Assembly (NCBI RefSeq): GCF_016587375.1
Contig: NZ_BNJG01000001.1
Span: forward strand, 3,354,001 to 3,418,000
DNA length: 64,000 bases
Direction of reading: 5' to 3'
From: Ktedonobacter robiniae
Lineage (GTDB): Bacteria; Chloroflexota; Ktedonobacteria; Ktedonobacterales; Ktedonobacteraceae
Shown here one piece after another: positions 1-10,845 of this stretch. Positions within the stretch are counted from its first letter, which is position 1. Each line of letters starts with the position of its first letter. The translations under genes were made by a program, and so were the position numbers. The notes under the pieces are model-generated. The model did not search any database. It was not told the DNA's origin and was given only the letters and a program-made list of their open reading frames with translations.

Positions 1-1
1 C

Positions 2-913
2 ATTGTCAAGGGCGATACCGCCAATAGCCATGAAACCTCGCCACTGACCCTGCCGGGGCTGGAGGTCGCAGTTGGCGATGCCGTCCTGGCGATCAATGGT
101 CAGCGCGTGAGCTCCGAGCGCACGCCGCAGGAACTGCTCGTGAACCAGGCCCGGCACGAGGTGCAGTTGACCATAGAGGATGCGGAGACGCAGGAGATCC
201 GTACCGTTACCGTGAAGACCTTACGTAGCGAGTATCCTGCGCGCTATCGCGAATGGGTGGAGGAGAACCGTCGCCGTGTCCATGAACTGTCAGGTGGCAA
301 GGTTGGCTATATCCATATTCCCGATATGGGTACACATGGCTTCTCCGAGTTCCACCGTAGCTTCCTGGCGGAGTATGACGCTCCCGGCTTGCTAGTGGAT
401 GTACGCTGGAATGGTGGCGGCAACGTCTCTGGCCTGCTCTTAGAGAAGCTGGCGCGCCGTCGCATTGGCTATGACTTCCAGCGCTGGGGACAGCCAGATC
501 CCTATCCCCAGACCTCCCCTCGTGGTCCCATGGTGGCCCTGACAAACGAGCATGCTGGCTCCGATGGTGACATCTTCAGCCATAGCTTTAAGTTGATGGG
601 GCTTGGCCCCTTGCTAGGTAAACGTACCTGGGGAGGCGTGATTGGCATTCATCCTCGTCACCGCCTGGTCGACAATACCGTGACGACCCAGGCCGAGTTC
701 TCCTTCTGGTTCAAGGATGTGGGCTGGAATGTCGAGAACTATGGCACCGATCCCGATATAGAGGTGGATATCGCGCCTCAAGACTTTGCCCGGCAGGAAG
801 ATCCGCAGCTTGAGCGCGCGGTATCTGAAGCGCTGCGCGTGATCGACGAGTTCGAGACGCTCGAGCCTCAGCCTGACGAGCGTCCGCGTTTAAGCCGTTC
901 TCTACAGCTTTAA
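2..913 (+). CDS. Tricorn-type S41 family serine protease, C-terminal part (5' truncated by window edge)
   Basis: The open frame runs in from the window edge (first full codon at base 2), so only the C-terminal part is seen. The first about 50 residues end a PDZ domain (GDAVLAINGQRV). The peptidase core follows, with the strand LLVDVRWNGGGN, the segment NEHAGSDGD holding the expected nucleophilic Ser, and ENYGTDPDIEVD holding the acidic residue typical of tricorn-like enzymes. The family cuts peptides produced by other proteases. The internal GTG at 107 lies inside the PDZ domain and is not a credible start. A 36-bp-arm hairpin follows 33 bp after the stop. The family call is secure. Whether the missing N-terminus carries the tricorn beta-propellers cannot be seen. 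Confidence 0.88.
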   Translation: MVKGDTANSHETSPLTLPGLEVAVGDAVLAINGQRVSSERTPQELLVNQARHEVQLTIEDAETQEIRTVTVKTLRSEYPARYREWVEENRRRVHELSGGKVGYIHIPDMGTHGFSEFHRSFLAEYDAPGLLVDVRWNGGGNVSGLLLEKLARRRIGYDFQRWGQPDPYPQTSPRGPMVALTNEHAGSDGDIFSHSFKLMGLGPLLGKRTWGGVIGIHPRHRLVDNTVTTQAEFSFWFKDVGWNVENYGTDPDIEVDIAPQDFARQEDPQLERAVSEALRVIDEFETLEPQPDERPRLSRSLQL

Positions 914-946
914 TAGAGCTTATAGCAGGACGCAAACACTCCTGAC

Positions 947-1030
947 CGACGCTACTAAAGTACGTGTCTACATATTCAGGTATGGAGAAGGTCGTACCTG
1001 AATATGTAGACACGTACTTTAGTAGCGTCG
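947..1030. repeat. Long perfect inverted repeat (36-bp arms, 12-nt loop) after the protease gene
   Basis: Bases 947-982 are the exact reverse complement of 995-1030. The loop is 983-994. No long T-tract follows, so it is not a textbook intrinsic terminator, but its place just behind a stop codon suggests transcription termination or mRNA 3'-end protection. It is the longest-armed member of a set of similar hairpins in this window. Confidence 0.9.
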
Positions 1031-1230
1031 TGCCATACTGACTCCCCCCTTTCCTCTCTATAAAAACGCGACGCGATGGTAGAGGTTTTTCTTATACCCA
1101 AAATAGAGGAACGAAACAGCGCTTTTTTGGTGGTAGGATGTGGTACACTGAAGAACAACAAAGCACTATTACGCTTCAAGAATCACAGTGCTAAGAGCTT
1201 ATGCGGAAACCAGCCCCCATTCGGGGGCGC

Positions 1231-1292
1231 AGCGTCACTGCCTTGGCTAGCGCTTCCCCCATTCGGGGACAAGCGCGCTCAGGTTTTCGAAT
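1231..1292 (+). repeat. Dispersed repeat copy A, upstream side of the PKS/NRPS cluster
   Basis: The 22 bp at 1247-1268 are identical to the reverse complement of 17355-17376. A flanking heptamer (1233-1239) also matches at the same distance (reverse complement of 17384-17390). On the other side, the segment ending in GCTCAGGTTTTCG matches the second copy with gaps. The two copies face each other and bracket the biosynthetic genes. Confidence 0.75.
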
Positions 1293-1329
1293 AGGATAAT
1301 ACCTGTTTCTTGTGTATTGGCACCGTTGA

Positions 1330-1343
1330 CCTATCGTGATAGG
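1330..1343. promoter_or_regulatory. Perfect 14-bp palindrome, possible operator
   Basis: CCTATCGTGATAGG is self-complementary. It lies about 315 bp before the first PKS gene and next to a TTGACC hexamer at 1327. This would suit a repressor site, but no regulator gene of the cluster is visible nearby and chance palindromes of this length occur. Confidence 0.2.
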
Positions 1344-1658
1344 ATTATAGCATTGTTACTAGTATCGCCACTTTTGGCTATATATATAGCGTTTAACTAT
1401 TTTTGCCTTCTTGAGTTGGCTGCATACACGCTATACAAGTAGTAAAAGGCATGCACTATACACCGAAGGCAAACGGCATGATCTGTCGCCAGGCTTATCT
1501 GGCGCAAGCAAGAAAGGGGGCTTGCCTGTTCCTGATCTTTCGCTCAAGAGCTTTGTACCCCTAACTCAGACGAAGCGTGAAACGTGTTCTTATTGCTTAT
1601 ATTCCTAGTATAGTCGCAAGAAGGCAGGAGTTGTCTTCTTGCCAGGAAGCATTAAACC

Positions 1659-4600
1659 TTGAGTAAACGTATTTCAATTTCAACGCTGGATATTGCCAAC
1701 TGGGTTGATTTGCTTCAATGGAGAGTCGAGCATCAGCCCGAGCAGCGGGTCTACTCATTCCTTGCCGATGGGGAGAACGAGAAGGGACATTTTACCCACG
1801 CCGACCTCGATCTTTACGCCCGAACAATTGGTTCACTCCTCCAATCCCATGCCGCGAGTGGAGCGCGTGCCTTATTGATCTATCCCTCTGGACTGGAGTT
1901 TATCGCCGCATTCTTTGGTTGCCTCTATAGTGGAATTATCGCTGTTCCAGTCTATCCTCCGTCCGCCACTCGCTCCGACCGCACCCTTTTCAAGTTCCGG
2001 GCCATTGCCCAGAATGTACAACCCGCTGTCATTTTGACCACTACCGCCCTCTCCGCCCGCGTCCAGGGCCTGTTAGATCAGTCACCAGAATTGCAGCATA
2101 TTCCTGTGATCTCGACTGACACCCTGTCAGCCGATCTGGCTCAACAGTGGTCAAAGCCTTTGGTGAATGGCGAGACGCTGGCCTTCTTCCAGTATACCTC
2201 TGGCTCGACTGGCCTGCCCAAAGGCGTGATGGTTACACATGATAATCTGCTCCAGAACTCTTTGCTGGTTGAGCAGTATTGTCAGCATCCCGATGATGCG
2301 CATGGCGTCACCTGGTTGCCCCTCTACCATGATCTTGGTCTGATTGGCGGCATCTTGCAGCCGCTCTACGCGGGCTATGCGTCGACAATCATGTCGCCAG
2401 CCGCCTTCTTACAGCGCCCCATTCGCTGGCTGCGGGCTGTGTCTCAGTATAAGGCCACGATCAGTGGTGCCCCTAACTTCGCCTATGACCTCTGTGTCAG
2501 CAAAATTTCTGACGAGCAGAAGACCACGCTCGATCTCAGCCACTGGGAGATCGTCGCCAATGGCGCGGAACCGGTACGCTCTGAGTCTATGGAGCGTTTC
2601 GCCGAGGCTTTTGCCTCCACTGGTTTCCGACGCAATTATTTCTATCCCTGCTATGGCCTGGCTGAGGCGACGCTGGTGGCCTCGGCTGGACGCAAGGGAG
2701 TTTACCCGCTGGTGCGCTCCTTCTCGGGCGAGGCTCTGGAGCAAAACCAGGCTCAGGAAGTGGCGTCTGAGGAGAAACATAGCCGCACCCTGGTCAGTAT
2801 CGGCAATAGCCTGCCTATGCAGCGTCTCCTGATCGTGGATCCTGAAACCTTCACTGAGCTACCGCCTGAACGCGTTGGTGAGATCTGGATCTCTGGTCCT
2901 AGTGTGGCTCAGGGTTACTGGCAGCGTCCAGAGGAGACGGCACAGGTTTTTCAGGCCCATCTCGCCAATGGCGAAGGTCCCTTCCTGCGTACCGGTGACC
3001 TGGCCTTTATGCATGAGGATGAGCTCTTTATCACTGGCCGCTTGAAGGACCTGATCGTTATTCGTGGCAGCAACCATTATCCCCAGGATATTGAGAAGAC
3101 CGTTGAACACGCGCACCTGGCCATGCGCACCAATGGCAGCGCGGCCTTCTCATTGGAGGTAGCGGGTGAGGAGCGCCTGGTGATCGTAACTGAGATCGAG
3201 CGCCAGTATCTCAAAAAAGATCCCGCGGAGATCTTTACTACGCTGCGCCAGGCTATTGCCGAAGGCCATGATCTTCAGGTCTATGAGATTGTGTTGCTCA
3301 AAACTGGTACTCTGCCCAAGACTTCTAGTGGGAAGGTGCAGCGCCGGACTACACGCGAGAGCCTGCTCGCGAATGAACTCGACATCGTGGCACGTTGGAC
3401 GCTGGAACTGCCATCAGAGGCTTCCCAGGTGAGCGAGACTGCTCCTGAAGTTACTGAGACGCGCGAGACCGAGCCCCTCTCGGCTCCCACAAAACGTGCT
3501 GTGGAGATCGAGGCCTGGCTGCGTACTCAGGTGGCCTCGCTGCTCAACCTCCGCCCTGAGGTGGTCGATGCCCAGACGCCCTTCGCGCAGTATGGCATGG
3601 ATTCCGTGCATGCCGTGTCCCTCTCGGCGGACCTGGAGGATTGGTTAGGGCGTGAGCTCTCGCCGACCGTGGCCTATGATTATCCCAACATCGCGGCCTT
3701 GGCCCGGCACCTGGCAGGAGATGAGAAGCCCCAGACACGTGAAGAGGTCCAGCCTGCCGAGACACGCGAGTATGCACAGGAACCCATTGCGATTGTGGGT
3801 CTTGGCTGCCGCTTCCCCGGTGCGGAAGGGCCTGCTGACTTCTGGCAGCTCTTGCGCGAAGGTGTCGATGGGATCTCAGAGGTACCAGCCTCGCGCTGGA
3901 ACGTCGACGAGTATTATATGGCGGAGCGCGCCGTTCCTGGCAAGATGAATACGCGCTGGGGTGGCTTCCTCAAAGAGGTCGACAAGTTTGACCCTTATTT
4001 CTTCGGTATCTCGCCGCGCGAGGCGACCGCTATGGACCCTCAGCAGCGTATCCTGCTTGAGGTGGCCTGGGAGGCCCTGGAAAACGCCGGTATTCCCGTT
4101 GAGCGCCTGGCAAACACCCAGACGGGTGTCTTTGTGGGCGTAAGCAGCAACGATTACGCGCGCCTGCAATTTAGCGATCCCACTTTGCTGGATGCTTATA
4201 CAGGTACTGGTAATGCGCATAGTATTGTGGCCAACCGCCTCTCGTACCTGCTGGACCTGCGTGGACCCAGTATGGCCATCGATACGGCCTGCTCTTCGTC
4301 GCTGGTGGCGGTGCACCTGGCCTGCCAGAGCCTGCGTACCGGCGAGTCCGAGGTGGCCCTGGCGGCGGGCGTCAATCTGGTTCTCACGCCTGAGCTGACC
4401 ATTACATTCTCGCAGGCGCATATGATGTCCGAGCATGGGCGCTGTCGCACCTTTGATAACGCGGCGGATGGCTATGTCCGTGGCGAGGGCTGTGGCGTCG
4501 TTGTGCTCAAGCCGCTCTCGGCGGCCCAGCGCGATGGCGATAACATTCTGGCCTTGATTCGCGGTTCAGCGGTCAACCAGGATGGTCGCAGCAATGGCCT

Positions 4601-6899
4601 GACCGCGCCAAATGGCCCCTCGCAGGAGGCCGTCATTCGCCAGGCCCTGCGCAACGCGGGCGTCATGCCTGGACAGATCAATTATATCGAAACACATGGA
4701 TCGAGTACGCCCCTGGGTGACCCCATCGAGGTCGACTCGCTCAAAAATGTGTTGATGGAGCAGCGAACCGGAGACCAGCCGTGTATTATTGGATCGGTCA
4801 AGACCAACATTGGACATTTGGAGGCCGCGGCAGGCATCGCTGGCCTGATCAAGACTGTGCTGAGCCTGCATCATGGCGAGATCCCGCCGCATCTGCACTT
4901 CCAGCAACTGAACGAGCATATCTCGTTTAATGGCACGACGTTTGCTATCCCGACGCAGCGTACACCCTGGCCGGAGGCGCAGCAACGCCTGGCTGGTGTA
5001 AGCGCCTTTGGCTTTGGTGGCACCAATGTGCATGTGGTGCTGGAGGGCGCTCCGGCTCAGGAGCCTGCGGCCAATGCCGTTGAGCGTGGCGCGCATATCC
5101 TGCCCCTCTCAGCGCGCAATGAGCGCGCCCTGAAAGAACTGGCTGGAAACTATGCTACCTTCTTGAAAGAGGAGCCCGCTACTTCGCTGGCGGATATCTG
5201 CTATACTGCCGCGACGGGGCGTATGCATTTTGCCCAACGCCTGGCCCTGGTAGCTACCTCTCGTGAGCAACTCAGCGCGCAGCTTTCAGCCTTTGCCGCG
5301 GGCCAAGCCATTACGGATGGTGCGACTGGCCGCGTAGCGCAGGGCAGCCGTCTACGGATTGCCTTCCTCTTTACGGGCCAGGGATCACAGTATGTGGGCA
5401 TGGCGCGTTCCCTCTATGAGACGCAGCCTACCTTCCGCGCAGCACTGGAGCGCTGTGACCAGATCTTAGAAGAGTATCTCTCGCGGCCGCTGCTCTCGGT
5501 GCTCTATCCCGACGAGGAGACCGCCTCGCCGCTGGATGAGACCGCATTTACGCAGCCCGCGCTCTTCGCCCTGGAGTACGCGCTCGCCGAACTGTGGCGC
5601 TCCTGGGGCATCGTACCTGATGTCGTCATGGGCCATAGTGTGGGTGAATACGTCGCCGCCTGTGTCGCAGGCGCCTTGAGCCTGGAAGATGGCCTGAAGC
5701 TAATTGCGACGCGTGGCCGCCTGATGCAGGAGCTGCCCGAACGTGGTCAGATGGTGGTCGTTTTTGCCGCCTCTGAACGGCTTGAGTCGTATTTAGAGCC
5801 GTATCGCGAGCAGGTGTCTATCGCGGCCATCAATGGCCCCTCCAATACAGTGCTCTCTGGTCGGAGCGAGGAGCTTGCAGCCATTGTTGCTCGCCTAGAG
5901 CAGGATGGCTTGAAGACGTATCCTATGACAGTCTCACATGCCTTCCACTCGCCAGTGATGGAGCCAATGCTTGACGCCTTTGAGCGTGTCGCTGGCGAGG
6001 TCCATGCCAGTCCGCTGCGTATCCCGCTGGTGAGTAATCTGACGGGCGAGCTCCTACCAGTTGGCGAGGTGCTCGATGCTGGCTACTGGCGACGGCATGT
6101 GCGCGGTGCCGTGCAGTTTAACGCTGGAATGCAGACCCTGGCGGCTCAGGGCTATACGCTCTTCCTGGAACTGGGACCGAATGCGGTGCTTGGCAATATG
6201 GGTAAACGCTGCATTCCAGAGACAGAGGCAACCTGGCTGACCTCGTTGCGCAAGGGGCAAGATGATTGGCGCATGTTGGCTCAGAGTGTTGCGGCGCTCT
6301 ATACGCAGGGCGCGGCCATCGATTGGAGCGGTTTCGAAGGCGACTATACGCGCCAGCGCGTTCCGCTGCCTACTTACCCCTTTGAGCGAGAGCGTTTCTG
6401 GCTGGAGCTTCCCGTCAGTCGCCCGGCTCAGCAGGCACCAGCATCTGAGCCAGTTGTTGCGCAAGAAGCGTTTCTGGCGGGACATCCCCTGCTCCATGCG
6501 CATACTGAGCTGGTTTATCCAGCTGGCACGCATGTGTGGGAGAGTGTCCTGGATCCACGCAGCCTGTCTTTCCTGAGCGGACACCGCATCCAGGGGGCGA
6601 TAGCGGCTCCGGTCTCGCTCTACATTGAGATGGCCCTGGCTGCCGCACTTGAAGCCTTTGGCGCAGGTCCACATACCCTGGCCGAGATCGAGCTCAAGAA
6701 GCTGTTGATTGTGCCAGAGCAGGGAGCGCAAAAGGTTCAGGTAGTGCTCTCCGCCACGGCGCCAGAGCAGGCCGTGTTCCATGTCTATAGTCATGCCGCC
6801 GGTCTCCCCAATCAACCTCGTCAGGACTGGACACTACACGCGTCTGGCAAGATCGCCAGCGCGGTTGAACGACCAGTTGCTGAGGCTGTGACCAGGTAA
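1659..6899 (+). CDS. Hybrid fatty acyl-AMP ligase / PKS: FAAL-ACP-KS-AT-DH (N-terminal half only)
   Basis: This 1746-residue protein starts and first extends the chain. Residues about 14-575 are FAAL ([13 protein letters not shown] near 179). The ACP has its phosphopantetheine Ser in YGMDSVHA near 648. The KS begins near 707 with Cys878 (DTACSSS), His1013 (IETHGSST, a variant of the usual HGTGT) and His1053, a complete triad. The AT has Ser1327 (GHSVGEY) and HAFH at 1427-1430, which predicts malonyl-CoA. From about 1605 a DH domain begins with intact HxxxGxxxxP (His1642), but the protein ends after this first hotdog fold at ASGKIAS. The TTG start follows AGGAAG by about 10 nt. The second DH half is in the next protein. 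No chain-length prediction is possible by eye. Confidence 0.93.
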   Translation: MSKRISISTLDIANWVDLLQWRVEHQPEQRVYSFLADGENEKGHFTHADLDLYARTIGSLLQSHAASGARALLIYPSGLEFIAAFFGCLYSGIIAVPVYPPSATRSDRTLFKFRAIAQNVQPAVILTTTALSARVQGLLDQSPELQHIPVISTDTLSADLAQQWSKPLVNGETLAFFQYTSGSTGLPKGVMVTHDNLLQNSLLVEQYCQHPDDAHGVTWLPLYHDLGLIGGILQPLYAGYASTIMSPAAFLQRPIRWLRAVSQYKATISGAPNFAYDLCVSKISDEQKTTLDLSHWEIVANGAEPVRSESMERFAEAFASTGFRRNYFYPCYGLAEATLVASAGRKGVYPLVRSFSGEALEQNQAQEVASEEKHSRTLVSIGNSLPMQRLLIVDPETFTELPPERVGEIWISGPSVAQGYWQRPEETAQVFQAHLANGEGPFLRTGDLAFMHEDELFITGRLKDLIVIRGSNHYPQDIEKTVEHAHLAMRTNGSAAFSLEVAGEERLVIVTEIERQYLKKDPAEIFTTLRQAIAEGHDLQVYEIVLLKTGTLPKTSSGKVQRRTTRESLLANELDIVARWTLELPSEASQVSETAPEVTETRETEPLSAPTKRAVEIEAWLRTQVASLLNLRPEVVDAQTPFAQYGMDSVHAVSLSADLEDWLGRELSPTVAYDYPNIAALARHLAGDEKPQTREEVQPAETREYAQEPIAIVGLGCRFPGAEGPADFWQLLREGVDGISEVPASRWNVDEYYMAERAVPGKMNTRWGGFLKEVDKFDPYFFGISPREATAMDPQQRILLEVAWEALENAGIPVERLANTQTGVFVGVSSNDYARLQFSDPTLLDAYTGTGNAHSIVANRLSYLLDLRGPSMAIDTACSSSLVAVHLACQSLRTGESEVALAAGVNLVLTPELTITFSQAHMMSEHGRCRTFDNAADGYVRGEGCGVVVLKPLSAAQRDGDNILALIRGSAVNQDGRSNGLTAPNGPSQEAVIRQALRNAGVMPGQINYIETHGSSTPLGDPIEVDSLKNVLMEQRTGDQPCIIGSVKTNIGHLEAAAGIAGLIKTVLSLHHGEIPPHLHFQQLNEHISFNGTTFAIPTQRTPWPEAQQRLAGVSAFGFGGTNVHVVLEGAPAQEPAANAVERGAHILPLSARNERALKELAGNYATFLKEEPATSLADICYTAATGRMHFAQRLALVATSREQLSAQLSAFAAGQAITDGATGRVAQGSRLRIAFLFTGQGSQYVGMARSLYETQPTFRAALERCDQILEEYLSRPLLSVLYPDEETASPLDETAFTQPALFALEYALAELWRSWGIVPDVVMGHSVGEYVAACVAGALSLEDGLKLIATRGRLMQELPERGQMVVVFAASERLESYLEPYREQVSIAAINGPSNTVLSGRSEELAAIVARLEQDGLKTYPMTVSHAFHSPVMEPMLDAFERVAGEVHASPLRIPLVSNLTGELLPVGEVLDAGYWRRHVRGAVQFNAGMQTLAAQGYTLFLELGPNAVLGNMGKRCIPETEATWLTSLRKGQDDWRMLAQSVAALYTQGAAIDWSGFEGDYTRQRVPLPTYPFERERFWLELPVSRPAQQAPASEPVVAQEAFLAGHPLLHAHTELVYPAGTHVWESVLDPRSLSFLSGHRIQGAIAAPVSLYIEMALAAALEAFGAGPHTLAEIELKKLLIVPEQGAQKVQVVLSATAPEQAVFHVYSHAAGLPNQPRQDWTLHASGKIASAVERPVAEAVTR

Positions 6900-6913
6900 G
6901 TTGAACAGGAAGG

Positions 6914-9900
6914 ATGTTCCACCCTCCTTTTTCTTTAAAGGATAATGTGGCGCTTATGAATAGACAGAGTCACAACCAGGGGATTACATTTGGTCTCATC
7001 TTCTTTGCTAGTAGCGAGACGACCCATGACCACGACAAGTACCGCCTGGTTATCGAAAGCACAAAATATGCGGACAGCCACGACTTCTCATCGGTGTGGA
7101 TCCCCGAGCGGCACTTCACCCGTGATGGCTGGCTGTATCCCAATCCTGCCATTTTGCAGGCAGCATTAGCGCGTGAGACCCGGCAGATTCAATTGCGCGC
7201 CGGGAGCGTCGTGCTACCGCTGCACAATCCGCTCCGCGTTGCTGAGGAGTGGGCGATGGTCGACAATCTTTCTGGGGGTCGTGTGGGCCTCTCCATCGCC
7301 TCGGGCTGGCATCCTAATGACTTCGCACTCTTCCCCGATCATTATGAGCGGCGCAACGAGGTGATGTACGAAGGCATCGAGACGGTGCGTAAGCTCTGGC
7401 GCGGCGAGTCCGTGCAGGTCAAGGGTGGCGATGGCAAGATGGTCGATATTCGCACCTATCCCACGCCCATCCAGCCCGAGATTCCTATCTGGGTGACCGC
7501 CGCGGGCAATCCTAAAACCTTCGCCAAAGCGGGTGAGATCGGCGCCAATCTCCTGACGCATATGTATAACCAGAGCGTCGAGGAGCTGGGCGAGAAGATC
7601 AAGATCTATCGCGACGCACGCGCCGCTCATGGCTATGACCCGCAGACTGGGCAGGTCTCGGTCATGCTGCATACCTTCATCGCGGAGAGCGAGCAGGCCG
7701 TCAATGACCTGGCCAAGGGTCCCTTCTGTGATTATTTGCGCTCGGCGGCCTACCTTCTGAACGCCGTTGCCTATAGTCGTGGACAGAAGGTTGACCTGGC
7801 GACGCTCTCTGAGGAGGACGTCAACGAGTATCTGAGCTTTGTCTTTGAGCGCATGATCTCGACGCAGCGTGTACTCTTTGGCACGCCCGAGAGCTGTCTC
7901 CCCCTGGTGCGCCAGTTGCAGGCTGTGGGGGTCAACGAGATTGCTTGCCAGCTTGACTTTGGTATAGAGACCGAAGTCGTAATGGCGAGCATGTCCCATC
8001 TCAATCGCCTGCGTGAGCTCAGCGTCGAGGAAGAGCCTCAATGGCCGGAGCCAGAGCCCAGCTCATACACTCTTGATCCCTTTGCGCCTTCCATGCCTGA
8101 GCAAAGCAACGGGCATGCTTTCAATGGCAACTCACAGCCGAATGCTCATCATGGTGCGGCATATACCGGGGCAAGCGATGAGAGCTTGCAGGCAGTTCAG
8201 CGGCGCTGTCAGGAGGAGGTCGCGCTTGATGCCTTCTATCAGCGCCTGGAGCAGCATGGTATTGAGTTGAATGAAGACTATCGCAGCATCCGTCAACTCT
8301 GGCGGCACGATGGTGAGGCGTTGGGGCGCGTTAGCCTCTCACCTGCCTTCGAGCTAGAATGTGAGCATTACCAGGTACATCCCGCCCTGCTCGATTCATG
8401 TCTCCAGGTCCTTACCTCAGCACTTCCCCAATCCCTGGGCGCAGGTGAGGGTGTGCTGTACCTTCCCGTGGGTTTGCAGGGCTTCAAGCTGCATGAACGC
8501 CCCGGCAAGATTGCCTGGAGCCATGCGACCCTGGATCAGCAGATTCGCCCGGATGCGACAACCCTGGAGGGCCATGTACGCGTCTTCTCCGAGGATGGAC
8601 GTCTGCTGATCGAGGCAAGGGGCATTCAACTCCAGCGCTCGACACCTTTGGCACCGCCCGCGCCCGCGGTCGATCTCTCCTCCTGGCTGTATGAGCTGCG
8701 CTGGGAGAAGCAGAGCTTCGCTCCTGGCGAGCAGACAAACTGGCCCGAGGAGCGTTCTGGCACCTGGCTGATCTTCGCGGATCGCCAGGGCGTGGGCCAG
8801 CGCTTGGTACAATACTTGCAGGCGCGTGGCCAACAGTGCGCGCTTGTCCAGGCGGGGAGCCACTATGGTGAGCTCGGCTCGGGCCGTTACCAGGTCCAAC
8901 CCGCGCAACTGAACGATGTACAGCGCGTTATCAGTCGCGTTCAAGAGACCTTTGCGACCCCGCTGCGGGGCGTAGTGCATCTCTGGAGCCTAGACTCGAT
9001 GCCAAGCGAGCAGACAACTGCGCAGACGCTTGAGCGCGATCTCGCGCTGAGCACGACCTCCGCGTTGGGCGTGATGCAATCCCTGGCACAGAATACGAGT
9101 GCGCAACTCCCGCGCCTCTGGCTGGTCACGCGCGACGCCCAGGCCGTGACCTCCGATAATGCCGCGCTGGCGGTGGCGCAGTCTCCGCTCTGGGGCCTGG
9201 GGCGCACCTGCGCGATGGAGCATCCCGAGATCTGGGGTGCGCTCATCGACCTCTCTAGCCAGGAGGGCATTGAGGAGGGCGCGCAGCAGCTCTATGCGAG
9301 CCTGCTTGACACCAGTCGCGAGGACCAGGTGGCCTTCCGCCAGGGCGAGCGCTATGTCGCGCGCATGGTGCATAGCCACGACTTTGTCGCGCGCGACCTG
9401 CATATTCGTGCGCAGGGTAGCTATCTGGTGACTGGAGGCCTCTGGGGCCTGGGCTTTGAGGTTGCGCGCTGGTTGGCACAGAAGGGCGCACGTTCGCTTA
9501 TTCTCGCTGGGCGCACCCAGGTACCGCCGCGCTCCGAATGGGAGCGCATTCCGGCCACGGATCGCCTGGCGGGCCTCGTTCGCGGCATTCGCGAGCTAGA
9601 GGCCGAGGGCGTGACGGTTCACTGTGTTCAGCTCGACGTGACGGACGAGGCGCAACTTCGTGCCTTCCTGGCCGATCACATGCGGCAGGGCCATCCCCCC
9701 ATCAAGGGTATTCTGCATGCCGCCTCTGTCTGGCAGGATGCGCAGGGACAGCCCCTGGTCAAACCGCTGATCAACCTGGATGCATCTGCCCTGGGCGCGG
9801 TCTTCCGCCCCAAGGTCATCGGGAGCTGGCTCCTGCATACACTCTTTCAGGAGAGCCGCCTGGACTTCTTTGTCTCGTTCTCGTCGGGTGCCTCGCTCTT

Positions 9901-10840
9901 CGGCTCCGCAGCCCAGGGGAACTACGCGGCGGCGGGTGCCTTTATGGATAGCCTGGCGCACTACCAGCGGGCACAGGGCCTGCCCGCCATCAGTATCGAC
10001 TGGGGCGCGGTCTCCGAGATTGGCTTTGGCGCGACCGCCGAGGGCCAGCGTGTGCATGAGTACTGGGAGAGCCATGGCATTCAGCGTATCTCGCCTCGTG
10101 ATGTCCTGGCCGCCCTCGAACTGCTCATCCCGCAACAGGCCGCCCAGGTTGGCGTGCTAAAGCTCGACTGGCAACTCTTGCGCGAGTTCTATCCCCAGAT
10201 CGCGGCCCTACCGCTGGTCTCCTACCTTGTTGAGGATACAAGCGAGCAGTTAGCACCGCGGACGCCGACATCGACGGGGAGTGGAATTGATGCCATCCTG
10301 CGTGCCACTGGCTCTGAGCGCCTGTCGTTGCTAGAGCAGTATCTAAGCGAGCAGGTCGCGGTTGTGCTGCGTGTTCCGGCCGAGCGTCTGGATAGCGATC
10401 AGCCACTCACAACCCTGGGTCTGGACTCGCTGATGGCGATTGAACTGAAGAACCGTATTGAGCAGGCGCTGGGGGTGCGCGTTCCGATTGTCACATTCCT
10501 CCAGGGGCCAAGCATCGCGCAGTTCGCGAGCCAGCTCCTTGAGCAGTTGCCCACTGTGACCATGGTAGCCGTGGAAGCACCTTCTCAGCCGGAGGAGGCG
10601 CTTAACCAGGACCAGGCTCAGCAGTTGCTGGATCAGCTCGACGAGCTCTCCGATCAGGATGTAGATGCCTTGTTGCAACAAATGCTTGCGGAACAGGGTG
10701 AGCAACCAGCCGCAGCCCAGGCTCAGGATGCTGGTAAGATGAGTCCGCAGGAAGCGGCCGCGCTCCTGACTCAGCTCGATCAGTTGCCCGAAGACCAGAT
10801 AGACTCCTTGCTCAAACAAATGGTACAGGGAGAGGAATAA
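6914..10840 (+). CDS. PKS protein: luciferase-like monooxygenase - DH (C-terminal half) - KR - ACP
   Basis: This 1308-residue protein begins 14 bp after the previous stop, in another frame. ATG 6914 abuts AGGAAGG. GTG 6947 or ATG 6956, after AAAGGA, are better spaced. Residues about 20-375 are an FMN-dependent luciferase-like monooxygenase of the natural-product type (GLIFFASSE, SVWIPERHF, LSIASGWHPNDF). Residues about 430-575 are the second hotdog of a DH with catalytic Asp494 in HPALLDSCLQ. The KR has TGGLWGLG near 838 and Tyr1004 in GNYAAAG, where the usual Asn four residues on is Gly. The ACP Ser is 1172 (LGLDSLM). Two similar C-terminal helical segments (about 1235 and 1280) resemble PKS docking elements. 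Likely role: reduce, dehydrate and oxygenate the acyl chain. Oxygenation position is unknown. Confidence 0.92.
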   Translation: MFHPPFSLKDNVALMNRQSHNQGITFGLIFFASSETTHDHDKYRLVIESTKYADSHDFSSVWIPERHFTRDGWLYPNPAILQAALARETRQIQLRAGSVVLPLHNPLRVAEEWAMVDNLSGGRVGLSIASGWHPNDFALFPDHYERRNEVMYEGIETVRKLWRGESVQVKGGDGKMVDIRTYPTPIQPEIPIWVTAAGNPKTFAKAGEIGANLLTHMYNQSVEELGEKIKIYRDARAAHGYDPQTGQVSVMLHTFIAESEQAVNDLAKGPFCDYLRSAAYLLNAVAYSRGQKVDLATLSEEDVNEYLSFVFERMISTQRVLFGTPESCLPLVRQLQAVGVNEIACQLDFGIETEVVMASMSHLNRLRELSVEEEPQWPEPEPSSYTLDPFAPSMPEQSNGHAFNGNSQPNAHHGAAYTGASDESLQAVQRRCQEEVALDAFYQRLEQHGIELNEDYRSIRQLWRHDGEALGRVSLSPAFELECEHYQVHPALLDSCLQVLTSALPQSLGAGEGVLYLPVGLQGFKLHERPGKIAWSHATLDQQIRPDATTLEGHVRVFSEDGRLLIEARGIQLQRSTPLAPPAPAVDLSSWLYELRWEKQSFAPGEQTNWPEERSGTWLIFADRQGVGQRLVQYLQARGQQCALVQAGSHYGELGSGRYQVQPAQLNDVQRVISRVQETFATPLRGVVHLWSLDSMPSEQTTAQTLERDLALSTTSALGVMQSLAQNTSAQLPRLWLVTRDAQAVTSDNAALAVAQSPLWGLGRTCAMEHPEIWGALIDLSSQEGIEEGAQQLYASLLDTSREDQVAFRQGERYVARMVHSHDFVARDLHIRAQGSYLVTGGLWGLGFEVARWLAQKGARSLILAGRTQVPPRSEWERIPATDRLAGLVRGIRELEAEGVTVHCVQLDVTDEAQLRAFLADHMRQGHPPIKGILHAASVWQDAQGQPLVKPLINLDASALGAVFRPKVIGSWLLHTLFQESRLDFFVSFSSGASLFGSAAQGNYAAAGAFMDSLAHYQRAQGLPAISIDWGAVSEIGFGATAEGQRVHEYWESHGIQRISPRDVLAALELLIPQQAAQVGVLKLDWQLLREFYPQIAALPLVSYLVEDTSEQLAPRTPTSTGSGIDAILRATGSERLSLLEQYLSEQVAVVLRVPAERLDSDQPLTTLGLDSLMAIELKNRIEQALGVRVPIVTFLQGPSIAQFASQLLEQLPTVTMVAVEAPSQPEEALNQDQAQQLLDQLDELSDQDVDALLQQMLAEQGEQPAAAQAQDAGKMSPQEAAALLTQLDQLPEDQIDSLLKQMVQGEE

Positions 10841-10845
10841 AACGA

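Larger units (their letters stand above)
914..1658. other. Intergenic region upstream of the PKS/NRPS cluster
   Basis: No convincing gene lies in these 745 bp. They hold the long hairpin at 947-1030, two short C/G-rich hairpins within a dispersed repeat (about 1209-1292), a 14-bp perfect palindrome at 1330-1343, and A/T-rich sequence before the first PKS gene. Short open frames at 1076-1294 and 1411-1608 have no recognisable protein character. The cluster promoter most likely lies between 1300 and 1640, but no well-spaced -35/-10 pair stands out. TTGAGT at 1411 and TATACA at 1432 are only 15 bp apart. Confidence 0.6.

Noticed and set aside
6890..6960. A sequencing frameshift joining the two PKS proteins
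   Set aside because: The stop falls at the end of a complete hotdog, there is no homopolymer at the break, and the next protein has its own start sites before the LLM. A true gene boundary is more likely.
6054..8041. Long minus-strand frames (6054-6815 and 7214-8041) under the PKS genes
   Set aside because: They lie inside AT/DH and LLM domains that are certain on the + strand.
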